A stretch of 5,841 bases of DNA from Actinomycetota bacterium (GTDB lineage Bacteria > Actinomycetota > Actinomycetes > Mycobacteriales > Mycobacteriaceae): positions 1-5,841 of the forward strand of contig SYAB01000427.1 in the NCBI GenBank assembly GCA_005787665.1, read 5' to 3'. Below, piece by piece: positions 1 through 5,635 of the stretch. Position numbers and translations under genes: made by a program. The notes under the pieces were generated by a model that was not told the DNA's origin, did no database searches, and saw only the letters and a list, made by a program, of their open reading frames with translations. Every line of letters starts with the position of its first letter. Position 1 is the first letter of the stretch.

Positions 1-1185
1 GACGACAAGATCCTCACCAAGGCGGCGGAGGCCGGTAGGCCGTGGTGGGAGTGGGCGGCCACCCACGAGCGCGCATTCACCGCCGCCTATGACGCCCTGG
101 GGGTCCTGCCCCCGTCCGCTGAACCCCGCGCGACCGGACACATCACCCAGATCGTCGAACTCATCGAGCGACTGATCGACACCGGCCACGCCTACACCGG
201 GGCCGGGGACGTCTACTTCGACGTTCTCAGCGTCGCGGACTACGGGAAACTCTCCGGCCATCGGATCGATGACGTCCATCAGGGCGAGGGCGCCGGTACC
301 GGGAAGCGCGACCAGCGCGACTTCACGCTCTGGAAGGGCGCCAAGCCCGGTGAGCCCTCCTGGCCGACCCCCTGGGGCCGGGGTCGGCCAGGGTGGCACT
401 CGGAATGTGTCGCCATGGCCCACGAATATCTGGGCGCCGAGTTCGATATCCATTGCGGCGGAATGGATCTGGTCTTTCCCCACCACGAGAACGAGATCGC
501 CCAGGCCCGGGCCGCCGGCGACGGTTTCGCCAACTTCTGGCTGCACAACGGCTGGGTCACCATGGGCGGGGAGAAGATGAGCAAGTCGCTGGGAAATGTG
601 CTGGCGATTCCGGCGGTGCTGCAGCGGGTCAGGCCCGCCGAACTGCGGTACTACCTGGGAAGTGCGCACTATCGCTCGATGCTGGAGTTCACCGAGACCG
701 CCCTGCGCGACGCGGCGAAGGCCTACTGCGGCATCGAGGACTTCCTGCATCGGGTCCGCACCCGGGTTGGCGGCGTCGCCGCGACGAGTTGGCCGGCGAA
801 GTTCGGAGCGGCCCTCGACGACGACCTCGCGGTTCCGGCCGCGCTCGCCGAGGTACATGCGGCCCGGGCCGAGGGGAACCGAGCACTGGAGACGGGTGAT
901 CATGACACCGCACTGGCCAGGGCCGGCGAGATCCGCGCCATGACCGCCATCCTGGGCTGCGACCCGCTTGACGAGCGCTGGGAGACCAGGGACGAGACCG
1001 CGGCCGCACTGGCCGCTGTCGACGTGCTGGTGGGCGCGGAGTTGCAGCGCCGTGACGATGCCCGGCAGGGCCGTGACTGGTCCGCCGCCGACGAGATTCG
1101 AGATCGTCTCAAACGTGCGGGCATCGAGGTCACCGACACTGCCGACGGCCCCCAGTGGGCCCTGCTCGACGGGTACGGAACCTAG
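1..1185 (+). CDS. cysS: Cysteinyl-tRNA synthetase, 5'-truncated by window edge
   Basis: This class I aminoacyl-tRNA synthetase charges tRNA-Cys with cysteine in the cytoplasm. The frame is open from base 1 and ends in TAG at 1183-1185, giving 394 residues. The first readable residues ([10 protein letters not shown]) match the stretch after the Rossmann HIGH region, so about 75-80 N-terminal residues, including HIGH and the first zinc cysteine, lie upstream. Visible zinc ligands, by comparison with E. coli CysRS, are Cys (406-408, in GWHSEC), His (481-483) and Glu (493-495, both in PHHENE). The KMSKS ATP-binding loop is intact at 574-588. The C-terminal part (about 690-1185) is the helical anticodon-binding region. 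It ends with the usual R-D-W-..AD-IRD-L...GI.V.DT..G..W signature. That full-length C-terminus argues against the mycothiol paralogue MshC. The next gene starts on the base after the stop, so the two are co-transcribed. Confidence is very high. Confidence 0.98.
   Translation, partial: DDKILTKAAEAGRPWWEWAATHERAFTAAYDALGVLPPSAEPRATGHITQIVELIERLIDTGHAYTGAGDVYFDVLSVADYGKLSGHRIDDVHQGEGAGTGKRDQRDFTLWKGAKPGEPSWPTPWGRGRPGWHSECVAMAHEYLGAEFDIHCGGMDLVFPHHENEIAQARAAGDGFANFWLHNGWVTMGGEKMSKSLGNVLAIPAVLQRVRPAELRYYLGSAHYRSMLEFTETALRDAAKAYCGIEDFLHRVRTRVGGVAATSWPAKFGAALDDDLAVPAALAEVHAARAEGNRALETGDHDTALARAGEIRAMTAILGCDPLDERWETRDETAAALAAVDVLVGAELQRRDDARQGRDWSAADEIRDRLKRAGIEVTDTADGPQWALLDGYGT
359..392. repeat. 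Perfect 13-bp inverted repeat inside cysS
   Basis: cctggccgacccc (359-371) and ggggtcggccagg (380-392) are exact reverse complements around an 8-nt loop (372-379). An RNA hairpin from this would be very GC-rich and stable. It lies across the codons for the conserved W-P-x-P-W-G-x-G-R-P-G-W motif just before the zinc-binding cysteine, so the protein constrains part of it. The wobble bases still had a free choice: Pro CCA (388-390) and Gly GGG (391-393) are the codons that keep the right arm complementary. No function is known to me; chance in GC-rich sequence is possible. Confidence 0.6.
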
Positions 1186-2127
1186 ATGGCCGGCAACTCG
1201 CGCCGCCGCGGCGCGGTCCGCAAGGAGGGCACCAAGAAGGGCCCGACGGTGGGCTCGGGCGGTGTTCGCCGGCGCGGCCTCGAGGGACGCGGTGCCACCC
1301 CGCCGGCCCATATGCGGCCGGGTCATCCGGCCGCTAAACGCGTGGCCCAGCAGAACCGCCAGACCCGCAAGCCGGGAAAGCCGACCGATGAGACCGAGAT
1401 CGTCCTGGGCCGCAATCCGGTCCTGGAATGTCTGCGTGCCGATGCGCCGGCCTCGGCGCTCTACGTCGCACTCGGCGCGGAGGCCGACGAGCGGCTCACC
1501 GAATCGGTGACGCTGGCCGCCGATCGCGGCATCGCCATCTTGGAGGTTCCGCGCGCCGACCTCGACCGGATCAGTGCCAACGGCATGCACCAGGGCATCG
1601 CGCTACAGGTTCCCCCCTACGCCTACGCCCACCCGGACGATCTGCTGGCCGGCGCCACCGGCGATGTTCAACCGGCCCTGTTGGTGGCGTTGGACAACAT
1701 CTCCGATCCGCGCAACCTGGGCGCGATCATCCGGTCGGTGGCGGCATTCGCCGGCCACGGGGTGCTGATTCCGCAGCGGCGGTCGGCGTCGGTGACCGCG
1801 GTGGCCTGGCGGACCAGTGCGGGTGCGGCGGCCCGGGTGCCGGTCGCCCGGGCGACCAATCTGAACCGGACACTGGGCCAGTGGGCGGCCGCCGGGGTGC
1901 GGGTCGTCGGACTGGACGCCGCCGGCGACACCACCATCGACGAGTTCGACGGCACCGGGCCGATCGTCGTCGTCGTGGGATCCGAGGGCAAGGGGCTGTC
2001 CCGGCTGGTGCGGCAGAACTGCGACGCAGTGCTGTCCATCCCGATGGCCGGACCGACCGAGTCGCTCAATGCGGCCGTCGCCGCCGGGGTGGTGCTTGCC
2101 GAGATCGCTCGGCAACGCCGCGCCTGA
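1186..2127 (+). CDS. rlmB: SpoU/TrmH-family 23S rRNA (guanosine-2'-O)-methyltransferase, RlmB-like
   Basis: The protein (313 aa) is an S-adenosylmethionine-dependent ribose 2'-O-methyltransferase with the trefoil-knot SPOUT fold. The RlmB branch modifies G2251 (E. coli numbering) in the 23S rRNA peptidyl-transferase P-loop. Domains in order: a very basic disordered tail (residues 1-66, 18 Lys/Arg against 2 acidic); an L30e-like substrate-binding domain beginning at [13 protein letters not shown] (73-85) and running to about 145; and the SpoU catalytic domain (about 163-313). The three SpoU motifs are intact: [11 protein letters not shown] (174-184), VGSEGKGLS (264-272) and [17 protein letters not shown] (285-301). 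ATG directly follows the cysS stop TAG with no spacer, and the upstream ACGGA is only a weak Shine-Dalgarno, so translation is probably coupled to cysS. The start is supported because the tail resembles the mycobacterial orthologue, as I recall it. Exact target nucleotide is inferred from family only. Confidence 0.95.
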   Translation: MAGNSRRRGAVRKEGTKKGPTVGSGGVRRRGLEGRGATPPAHMRPGHPAAKRVAQQNRQTRKPGKPTDETEIVLGRNPVLECLRADAPASALYVALGAEADERLTESVTLAADRGIAILEVPRADLDRISANGMHQGIALQVPPYAYAHPDDLLAGATGDVQPALLVALDNISDPRNLGAIIRSVAAFAGHGVLIPQRRSASVTAVAWRTSAGAAARVPVARATNLNRTLGQWAAAGVRVVGLDAAGDTTIDEFDGTGPIVVVVGSEGKGLSRLVRQNCDAVLSIPMAGPTESLNAAVAAGVVLAEIARQRRA

Positions 2128-2137
2128 TCACTTTCGG

Positions 2138-2227
2138 CCCACCCTCTCCCAGCGAGCAGACGCGCAGTTCCCATTCCCCCGGCGTGTCGGCGCAACTTCG
2201 CGTCTGCTCGCCGGGGATGGGGGTGGG
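2138..2227. terminator. Large inverted repeat between convergent genes, probable bidirectional terminator
   Basis: The gap between the rlmB stop (2127) and the MBL-gene stop (2235) holds a nested palindrome. The inner arms are 2152-2164 and 2199-2211 (gcgagcagacgcg against cgcgtctgctcgc, 13 bp perfect). They continue after one mismatch with agtt (2166-2169) pairing aact (2194-2197), leaving a 24-nt loop. Outer arms cccaccc (2138-2144) and gggtggg (2221-2227) can pair across an internal loop. No T-tract follows on either side, which is common for actinobacterial terminators. Position and symmetry suit termination of both operons. It could instead be a copy of a dispersed intergenic repeat; I have a memory of similar GAGCAGACGC palindromes in mycobacteria but cannot verify it here. 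Confidence 0.65.
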
Positions 2228-2233
2228 TCGGGG
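2213..2233 (+). other. Canonical G-quadruplex motif downstream of rlmB
   Basis: Four G-runs (2213-2216, 2219-2223, 2225-2227, 2230-2233) are separated by loops of 2, 1 and 2 nt (AT, T, TC). This fits the standard G3+N1-7 quadruplex rule with short loops, which generally favour stability. It is on the plus strand, so it would be in the 3' end of the cysS-rlmB transcript if transcription passes the inner hairpin, and in the coding strand of the DNA. It ends one base before the stop codon of the converging MBL gene. Its second and third G-runs are also the outer arm of the inverted repeat, so the two structures would compete. Sequence match is certain; folding and function are inference. Confidence 0.6.
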
Positions 2234-2234
2234 T

Positions 2235-3155
2235 TCAGGACCAGGGGTCGGTGCGCTGCCAGAGCGTCGGCAGATGCAGTTCCACCCCGTCCCGCTCGGC
2301 CAGAGCGCCCAGCACCCTCATCGTGACGTCGAGGTCATCCCCGGCATATGGAAGAGCGCGCAACGGCTCGGTCAGTGGCCGGAAGAAGTCGTCCCAGTGG
2401 ATCAGCACCACCCGACGGGCGCCCACCGCGCGCACCGTTTCGTTCCAGTATCGGGCGATGTAACCCTGTGGCTGGACGCCGAGTTGGCCGACGCCGAGGT
2501 AGGCCACGTCGGCGCGTTGCCCGGCCAGCGCGCCCGGCAGGAATCCGGCGCTGCCCTGGATCAGTAGGCGACGCCCGCTCGGCCGGTGCAGGACCAGCGT
2601 CGACCATGCCTCGCCACAGCGGTAGGCCGAGGCGCGTGCCGGTGGGACCACCGGCGCGTCGATGACGCCGGGGAAACGGTCCGGCGGGCAGTGCTCGGAC
2701 TCGATCAGCGTGACCGCGAACGAGCCGATCGTCATCTCGACACCGGGGGTCGCCACGACGATCCGATCCTCCGGAAGCCCCTGGCCGCGTGCGATGTTGG
2801 CGGCCGACCCACCGCCGATGAGGAGTGCGTCGGTGCGCTCGGCGACAACCGCGCTGTCCAGGGCGTGATCGAAATGGGTGTGTACCGGCAGCACGGCGTC
2901 CAACCGGTCGATACCGGCCCGCATGAGGGCCGCGTCGATGCGTTCAGGCGACGGCGTCAGCCGGCGCAGTCCGACCTCGCGGAGACTCGGGCGGGAGAAG
3001 AATCCGTCGGTCAGCAGGGCGGCACTGCCGTCATCGACCAGCAGTGTCGAGACGCCCATCCAGGCGACCGTCACGGCGGCCCCCGGATCCGCGGTGGTCA
3101 GGTTGACCCGGTCCCGGTACCGGTCGATGTCGGGACGACCGAACTTCAGGCGCAT
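2235..3155 (-). CDS. Metallo-beta-lactamase-fold hydrolase, UlaG-like, substrate unknown
   Basis: The protein has 306 aa, no signal peptide and no membrane segment, so it is probably cytoplasmic. The MBL metal motif HxHxDH is intact at residues 92-97 (HTHFDH), followed by H155 (IESEHCPP) and H253 (LIHWDDFF) as likely third and last metal-binding histidines. The overall layout, with an early GVSTLLVDDG strand and AALLTDGFFSRP, is that of the UlaG/NAPE-PLD-like branch rather than the glyoxalase II or RNase Z branches. At the place where the fold normally has Gly-Asp-(S/T)-Gly, whose Asp bridges the two metals, this sequence has GSAG (201-204). This suggests one metal site or a different second site. 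ATG shares its A with the pxpA stop (TGATG, one-base overlap), so the gene is translationally coupled to pxpA. GAAAG ten bases upstream of the ATG is a modest ribosome-binding site. Substrate cannot be read from sequence. Confidence 0.9.
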   Translation of the reverse strand: MRLKFGRPDIDRYRDRVNLTTADPGAAVTVAWMGVSTLLVDDGSAALLTDGFFSRPSLREVGLRRLTPSPERIDAALMRAGIDRLDAVLPVHTHFDHALDSAVVAERTDALLIGGGSAANIARGQGLPEDRIVVATPGVEMTIGSFAVTLIESEHCPPDRFPGVIDAPVVPPARASAYRCGEAWSTLVLHRPSGRRLLIQGSAGFLPGALAGQRADVAYLGVGQLGVQPQGYIARYWNETVRAVGARRVVLIHWDDFFRPLTEPLRALPYAGDDLDVTMRVLGALAERDGVELHLPTLWQRTDPWS

Positions 3156-3913
3156 CAGACGAAGGCTTTCAGTGCGACGCCGGCGGAGAGTAGATGGGCG
3201 CGAACGGCTTCGGCGATCCCGACCGCCCCGGGCGAATCGCCGTGTACGCAGACCGACTCCACCTCGAGGGGGATGACGGTGCCGTCGACAGCCTCGACCA
3301 CACCGGCGGCGACCATGGTCAGGGTCCGCTCCGCGATCCGCTCGGGTTCCCGCAGCACCGCGCCCGGTTCGCCCCGGGGGACCAGGGTGCCATCCGGCTG
3401 ATAGGCGCGATCGGCGAACGCCTCAGGGACAGTCCGCAATCCGAGTCGGGCCGCTTCGGTGAAGAACACCGAACCCGCCAGACCCAGCACCGGCAGCGCC
3501 GGATCGACGGCGTGCACGGCCTCGGCCACCGCCCTGGCCTGTTGGCGATGCGCGACGATGGTGTTGTAGAGCGCCCCATGGGGTTTGACGTATCCGAGAT
3601 CCGAACCGGCCGCGCGAGCCAGGGCCCGCAACGCACCGATCTGATAGATCACGTCGGCGGTCAGCTCCGCGGGGTCCACCTCGATCCGGCGCCGGCCGAA
3701 GCCGGCGAGGTCGAAGTAGCCCACCTGGGCCCCGATCCGCACCCCGCGCCCGGCGGCGGCGCGGCAGGTGCGGGCAAGACCGATCGGGTTGCCGGCGTGG
3801 AAGCCGCAGGCCAGGTTCGCACTGGTGACGACGTCGAGCATGGCTGTGTCGTCACCGAGTTCCCACACTCCGAAGCCCTCAGCGAGGTCGGCGTTGAGGT
3901 CGACGGCGGTCAT
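3155..3913 (-). CDS. pxpA: LamB/YcsF family protein, PxpA-like 5-oxoprolinase subunit A
   Basis: The protein (252 aa) has the usual length for the YcsF/YbgL family. PxpA works with PxpB and PxpC to hydrolyse 5-oxoproline (pyroglutamate) to glutamate using ATP, repairing a damage product of glutamine and glutamate. Family motifs are present end to end: DLNADLAEGFG (5-15), SANLACGFHAGN (31-42), GFGRR (71-75), VIYQIGAL (88-95), KPHGALYN (110-117), EAFADRAYQPDG (164-175) and VCVHGDSPGAV (221-231). The ATG is fixed by DLNADL, which sits at the extreme N-terminus in this family. Compared with E. coli YbgL as I recall it, GFHAGD reads GFHAGN (N42) and GAHPS reads GAQVG (Q63, G65). No PxpB/PxpC (KipI/KipA-like) genes are in the window. 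It overlaps the downstream MBL gene by one base. A TAGGCT -10 box sits six bases before the A of ATG, suggesting leaderless transcription. Assignment to the family is firm; the exact reaction is inferred. Confidence 0.93.
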   Translation of the reverse strand: MTAVDLNADLAEGFGVWELGDDTAMLDVVTSANLACGFHAGNPIGLARTCRAAAGRGVRIGAQVGYFDLAGFGRRRIEVDPAELTADVIYQIGALRALARAAGSDLGYVKPHGALYNTIVAHRQQARAVAEAVHAVDPALPVLGLAGSVFFTEAARLGLRTVPEAFADRAYQPDGTLVPRGEPGAVLREPERIAERTLTMVAAGVVEAVDGTVIPLEVESVCVHGDSPGAVGIAEAVRAHLLSAGVALKAFV

Positions 3914-3925
3914 GAGACCAGCCTA
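3913..3925 (-). promoter_or_regulatory. Candidate leaderless promoter for pxpA (-10 TAGGCT)
   Basis: On the minus strand TAGGCT (3925 to 3920) fits the actinobacterial TAnnnT -10 consensus. Six bases (GGTCTC) separate it from the A of the pxpA ATG at 3913, the spacing expected if that A is the transcription start. No Shine-Dalgarno is visible upstream of the ATG, which fits a leaderless message. The -35 is weak: CTGACC (3951 to 3946) matches TTGACA at four of six positions, with a rather long 20-nt spacer. The -10 also lies within the palindrome GCCTAGGC (3921-3928). Confidence 0.45.
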
Positions 3926-3986
3926 GGCAGCCGTCGATCCTGGGAGGTCAGCAGGGACTTACTACCTCTGCCACGTCAAGGAGAAG
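3914..3986 (-). other. Gap between transporter operon and pxpA; possible weak terminator
   Basis: This 73-nt gap separates the permease stop from the pxpA start. Besides the candidate pxpA promoter it holds an imperfect hairpin on the minus strand, ggcagagg (3972 to 3965) with cctgctgacc (3955 to 3946). This gives about eight base pairs with two bulged bases and a 9-nt loop, and has no T-tract. It could weaken or end transcription from the transporter operon, but it is not convincing, and read-through into pxpA is possible. No open reading frame of its own is apparent. Confidence 0.3.
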
Positions 3987-4853
3987 TTACTGACGTACGA
4001 CGGCGCCGCCACCGACCGAGGCCTGTCGGCCGACGATCCAGACGGCCAGCCAGATCCCGCAGGCGATGGTGACGATGAGGAAACTCGGCGGCAGGTTGAA
4101 GATCGCCGAAGCGGTCAGTCCGGCCCACACCGAGAACACGCTGATGACCGCCGAGATTCCCATCGCCAACACCGGGCGCGGAGTCAGCGCGATGGCGGTC
4201 GCCGCCGGTGTGACGATCAGGGCGAACAGCAGCAGCGTTCCGACCACCTGCACTGCCATCGTCACCGCGAGAGCCAACAGCACCATGAAGAGCATCGAGA
4301 GAGCGCGCACCGGAACGCCTTTGGCCTCCGCGACCGGTGCGTTCACCGAACTGAACAGCAGCGGCCGGTAGCACGCACCGATGCATAATCCGAGTACTGC
4401 CAGCAGAACCGCGAAGGCAGTCAACTGGTCGCGGGAGATCGCCAGCAGATTTCCGAACAAGACATTGGTCATGGTGTTGGAGCTTTTCGTCGCCTGCGAG
4501 TTGAAGAACAGGCCCAGTCCGGTGGCGAATGCCAGCGTCGTCCCGGTGACCACGTCGCGATCATCGGCGCGTGCGCCCAGTGCGCCGATGAACAGGGCGC
4601 CACCCAGGCAGAACACCCCGAGTCCGAGCACCGGCGGCAGCCCGAGCAGGACCGCTCCGGTGGCTCCGGGCAGTCCGATATGGGCCAGGGCGTGTGCCGC
4701 GAACGCGTTACGGCGGATGACGATGAAATAGCCGATCAGTCCCGCCGCCAGCGCGATGATCGTCCCCCCGATCAGCGCGTTGCGCATGAAGGGCGACATC
4801 AGGATGTCTCGCCAGTTGTCCTGGTAACCCATCGCCATGAGCGTGGTGCTCAC
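3987..4853 (-). CDS. ABC-3 family metal (zinc/manganese) transporter permease
   Basis: The protein (288 aa) is the membrane channel of a ZnuB/MntB/TroC-type importer. Hydrophobic segments are spread along the chain, roughly 27-46, 64-94, 101-117, 143-162, 184-222, 227-250 and 257-275, with a short cytoplasmic or flexible tail. Family hallmarks are visible: RRNAFAAHALAHIGLPG (47-63), the NVLFGNLLAIS loop (130-140), EAKGVPVRALSM (176-187), which is probably the contact with the ATPase, and VGTLLLFALIVTPAATA (204-220). The start is GTG at 4853. It overlaps the ATPase stop by four bases (GTGA) and has GGAG six bases upstream, which makes it preferable to the ATG five codons inside. The cognate ATPase and binding protein lie immediately upstream. 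Whether the substrate is zinc or manganese cannot be decided from the sequence, so no znu or mnt symbol is assigned. Zur or MntR binding sites would be upstream of the window. Confidence 0.94.
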   Translation of the reverse strand: MSTTLMAMGYQDNWRDILMSPFMRNALIGGTIIALAAGLIGYFIVIRRNAFAAHALAHIGLPGATGAVLLGLPPVLGLGVFCLGGALFIGALGARADDRDVVTGTTLAFATGLGLFFNSQATKSSNTMTNVLFGNLLAISRDQLTAFAVLLAVLGLCIGACYRPLLFSSVNAPVAEAKGVPVRALSMLFMVLLALAVTMAVQVVGTLLLFALIVTPAATAIALTPRPVLAMGISAVISVFSVWAGLTASAIFNLPPSFLIVTIACGIWLAVWIVGRQASVGGGAVVRQ

Positions 4854-5635
4854 AGCACGCTCCGCATATACAGGTCGCCCTGGGCGGTGTGCGCGACACG
4901 GATCGGAGTCCCGTACAAGTGGGTCAGCAGCTCGTCGTCGACCACGGTGTTGATCGGTGCGTAGTGGGGGTGTTGATCCAGGATGTAGATCGCGCTGTTG
5001 AGGATGGGTAGCAGGGGGTTGATGTCATGGGCGACCACCAGGATCGTCATTCCCAGCTTGTGGTGCAGGCCGGCGAGGAGGATGACGATCTCCCGCTGGC
5101 TGCGAATATCGAGCGATGCCAACGGCTCGTCGAGGATCAGCAGCCGGGGCCGCGAGACGATCGCTTCGGCGATCGCCACGCGCTGACGCTGCCCGCCGGC
5201 CAGCGTTGACAGTCTCTTGCCGGCGAACGCAGTCGCCTCGACCTCTGCCAGCGCCTCATCGACCTGCGCCCGCTGCGCCGCACTGGCCCGACCCAGGCCC
5301 CAGCGGCGTCCGATCAGTCCCAGTAACACTGCGTCGTTAGCGCGAAGCGCCTCGTCGGCACCTGCCGCGTAATGCTGTGGTACGTAGCCGATCCGGTCGT
5401 TGTCCGCACCTGGCTCTCGGCCGAACACCGCCAACTCCCCGGACGCAGCGGGCACCATGCCCAGGATCATCTGCAGGAGGGTGGTTTTCCCCGACCCGTT
5501 TGTGCCGATGACGGCGACGATGCCCCCTGCCGGGACCTCGAATGTGGCCTCCGACCAGATCAGCCGCCCGCCCCGCACCGCGCTGACATCGGCGAACGCC
5601 AGTGCCCCGCCGGTGTTGCTATCAGGGGGTGACAC
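4850..5635 (-). CDS. ABC transporter ATPase for zinc/manganese uptake
   Basis: The protein is 261 aa from the GTG start and is the cytoplasmic energy-coupling subunit of a ZnuC/MntB-type importer. All nucleotide-binding motifs are present (numbered from GTG): Walker A GTNGSGKTT (44-52), Q-loop Gln87 (YVPQHY), signature LAGGQ (145-149) followed by RQRVAIAEA, Walker B LLILDEP (165-171), D-loop SLD, and the switch His203 (VVAHD). The tail after about residue 214, with DELLTHLYGTPIRV, is typical of metal-importer ATPases. The start was chosen as GTG 5635, because AAGG (5645 to 5642) lies six bases upstream. A TTG three bases earlier (5638) is also in frame but sits only three bases from that site. 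The gene overlaps the end of the binding-protein gene by 14 nt and the permease gene by four, a tightly coupled operon. The signature begins LA instead of LS, a common variation. Confidence 0.94.
   Translation of the reverse strand: MSPPDSNTGGALAFADVSAVRGGRLIWSEATFEVPAGGIVAVIGTNGSGKTTLLQMILGMVPAASGELAVFGREPGADNDRIGYVPQHYAAGADEALRANDAVLLGLIGRRWGLGRASAAQRAQVDEALAEVEATAFAGKRLSTLAGGQRQRVAIAEAIVSRPRLLILDEPLASLDIRSQREIVILLAGLHHKLGMTILVVAHDINPLLPILNSAIYILDQHPHYAPINTVVDDELLTHLYGTPIRVAHTAQGDLYMRSVL
4860..4863 (-). promoter_or_regulatory. Ribosome-binding site of the permease gene
   Basis: GGAG on the minus strand lies six bases before the GTG at 4853, within the end of the ATPase coding sequence. Ideal spacing supports the GTG as the real start and shows the permease can recruit ribosomes itself as well as through the GTGA overlap. 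Confidence 0.7.

Noticed and set aside
1..1185. MshC (mycothiol ligase) instead of CysRS
   Set aside because: MshC is a shorter CysRS paralogue without the full C-terminal anticodon-binding region; that region is complete here, and rlmB follows as expected for cysS.
1428..2567. 379-codon plus-strand open frame crossing rlmB, the intergenic region and the MBL gene
   Set aside because: It overlaps two well-supported genes on both strands and encodes an Arg/Gly-rich sequence with no recognisable domain; it is a GC-bias artefact.
2586..3401. 271-codon plus-strand open frame antisense to the MBL and pxpA genes
   Set aside because: No motif is recognisable, the composition is typical of a shadow frame, and it spans the junction of two convincing minus-strand genes.
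3691..3706. GCCGGC-CGAA-GCCGGC hairpin inside pxpA
   Set aside because: GCCGGC is itself palindromic and frequent in high-GC coding sequence; chance is the simpler explanation.
3973..3996. ACGTCA-N12-TGACGT inverted repeat as a regulator site or terminator
   Set aside because: The arms are only six bases and overlap the permease stop codon. The sequence does not resemble a Zur or other operator I know, and it is a poor terminator.
3194..4072. 292-codon plus-strand open frame antisense to pxpA
   Set aside because: It mirrors the pxpA coding frame in high-GC sequence, gives a low-complexity Arg/Gly/Pro-rich product with no family motif, and the opposite strand carries a full conserved protein.
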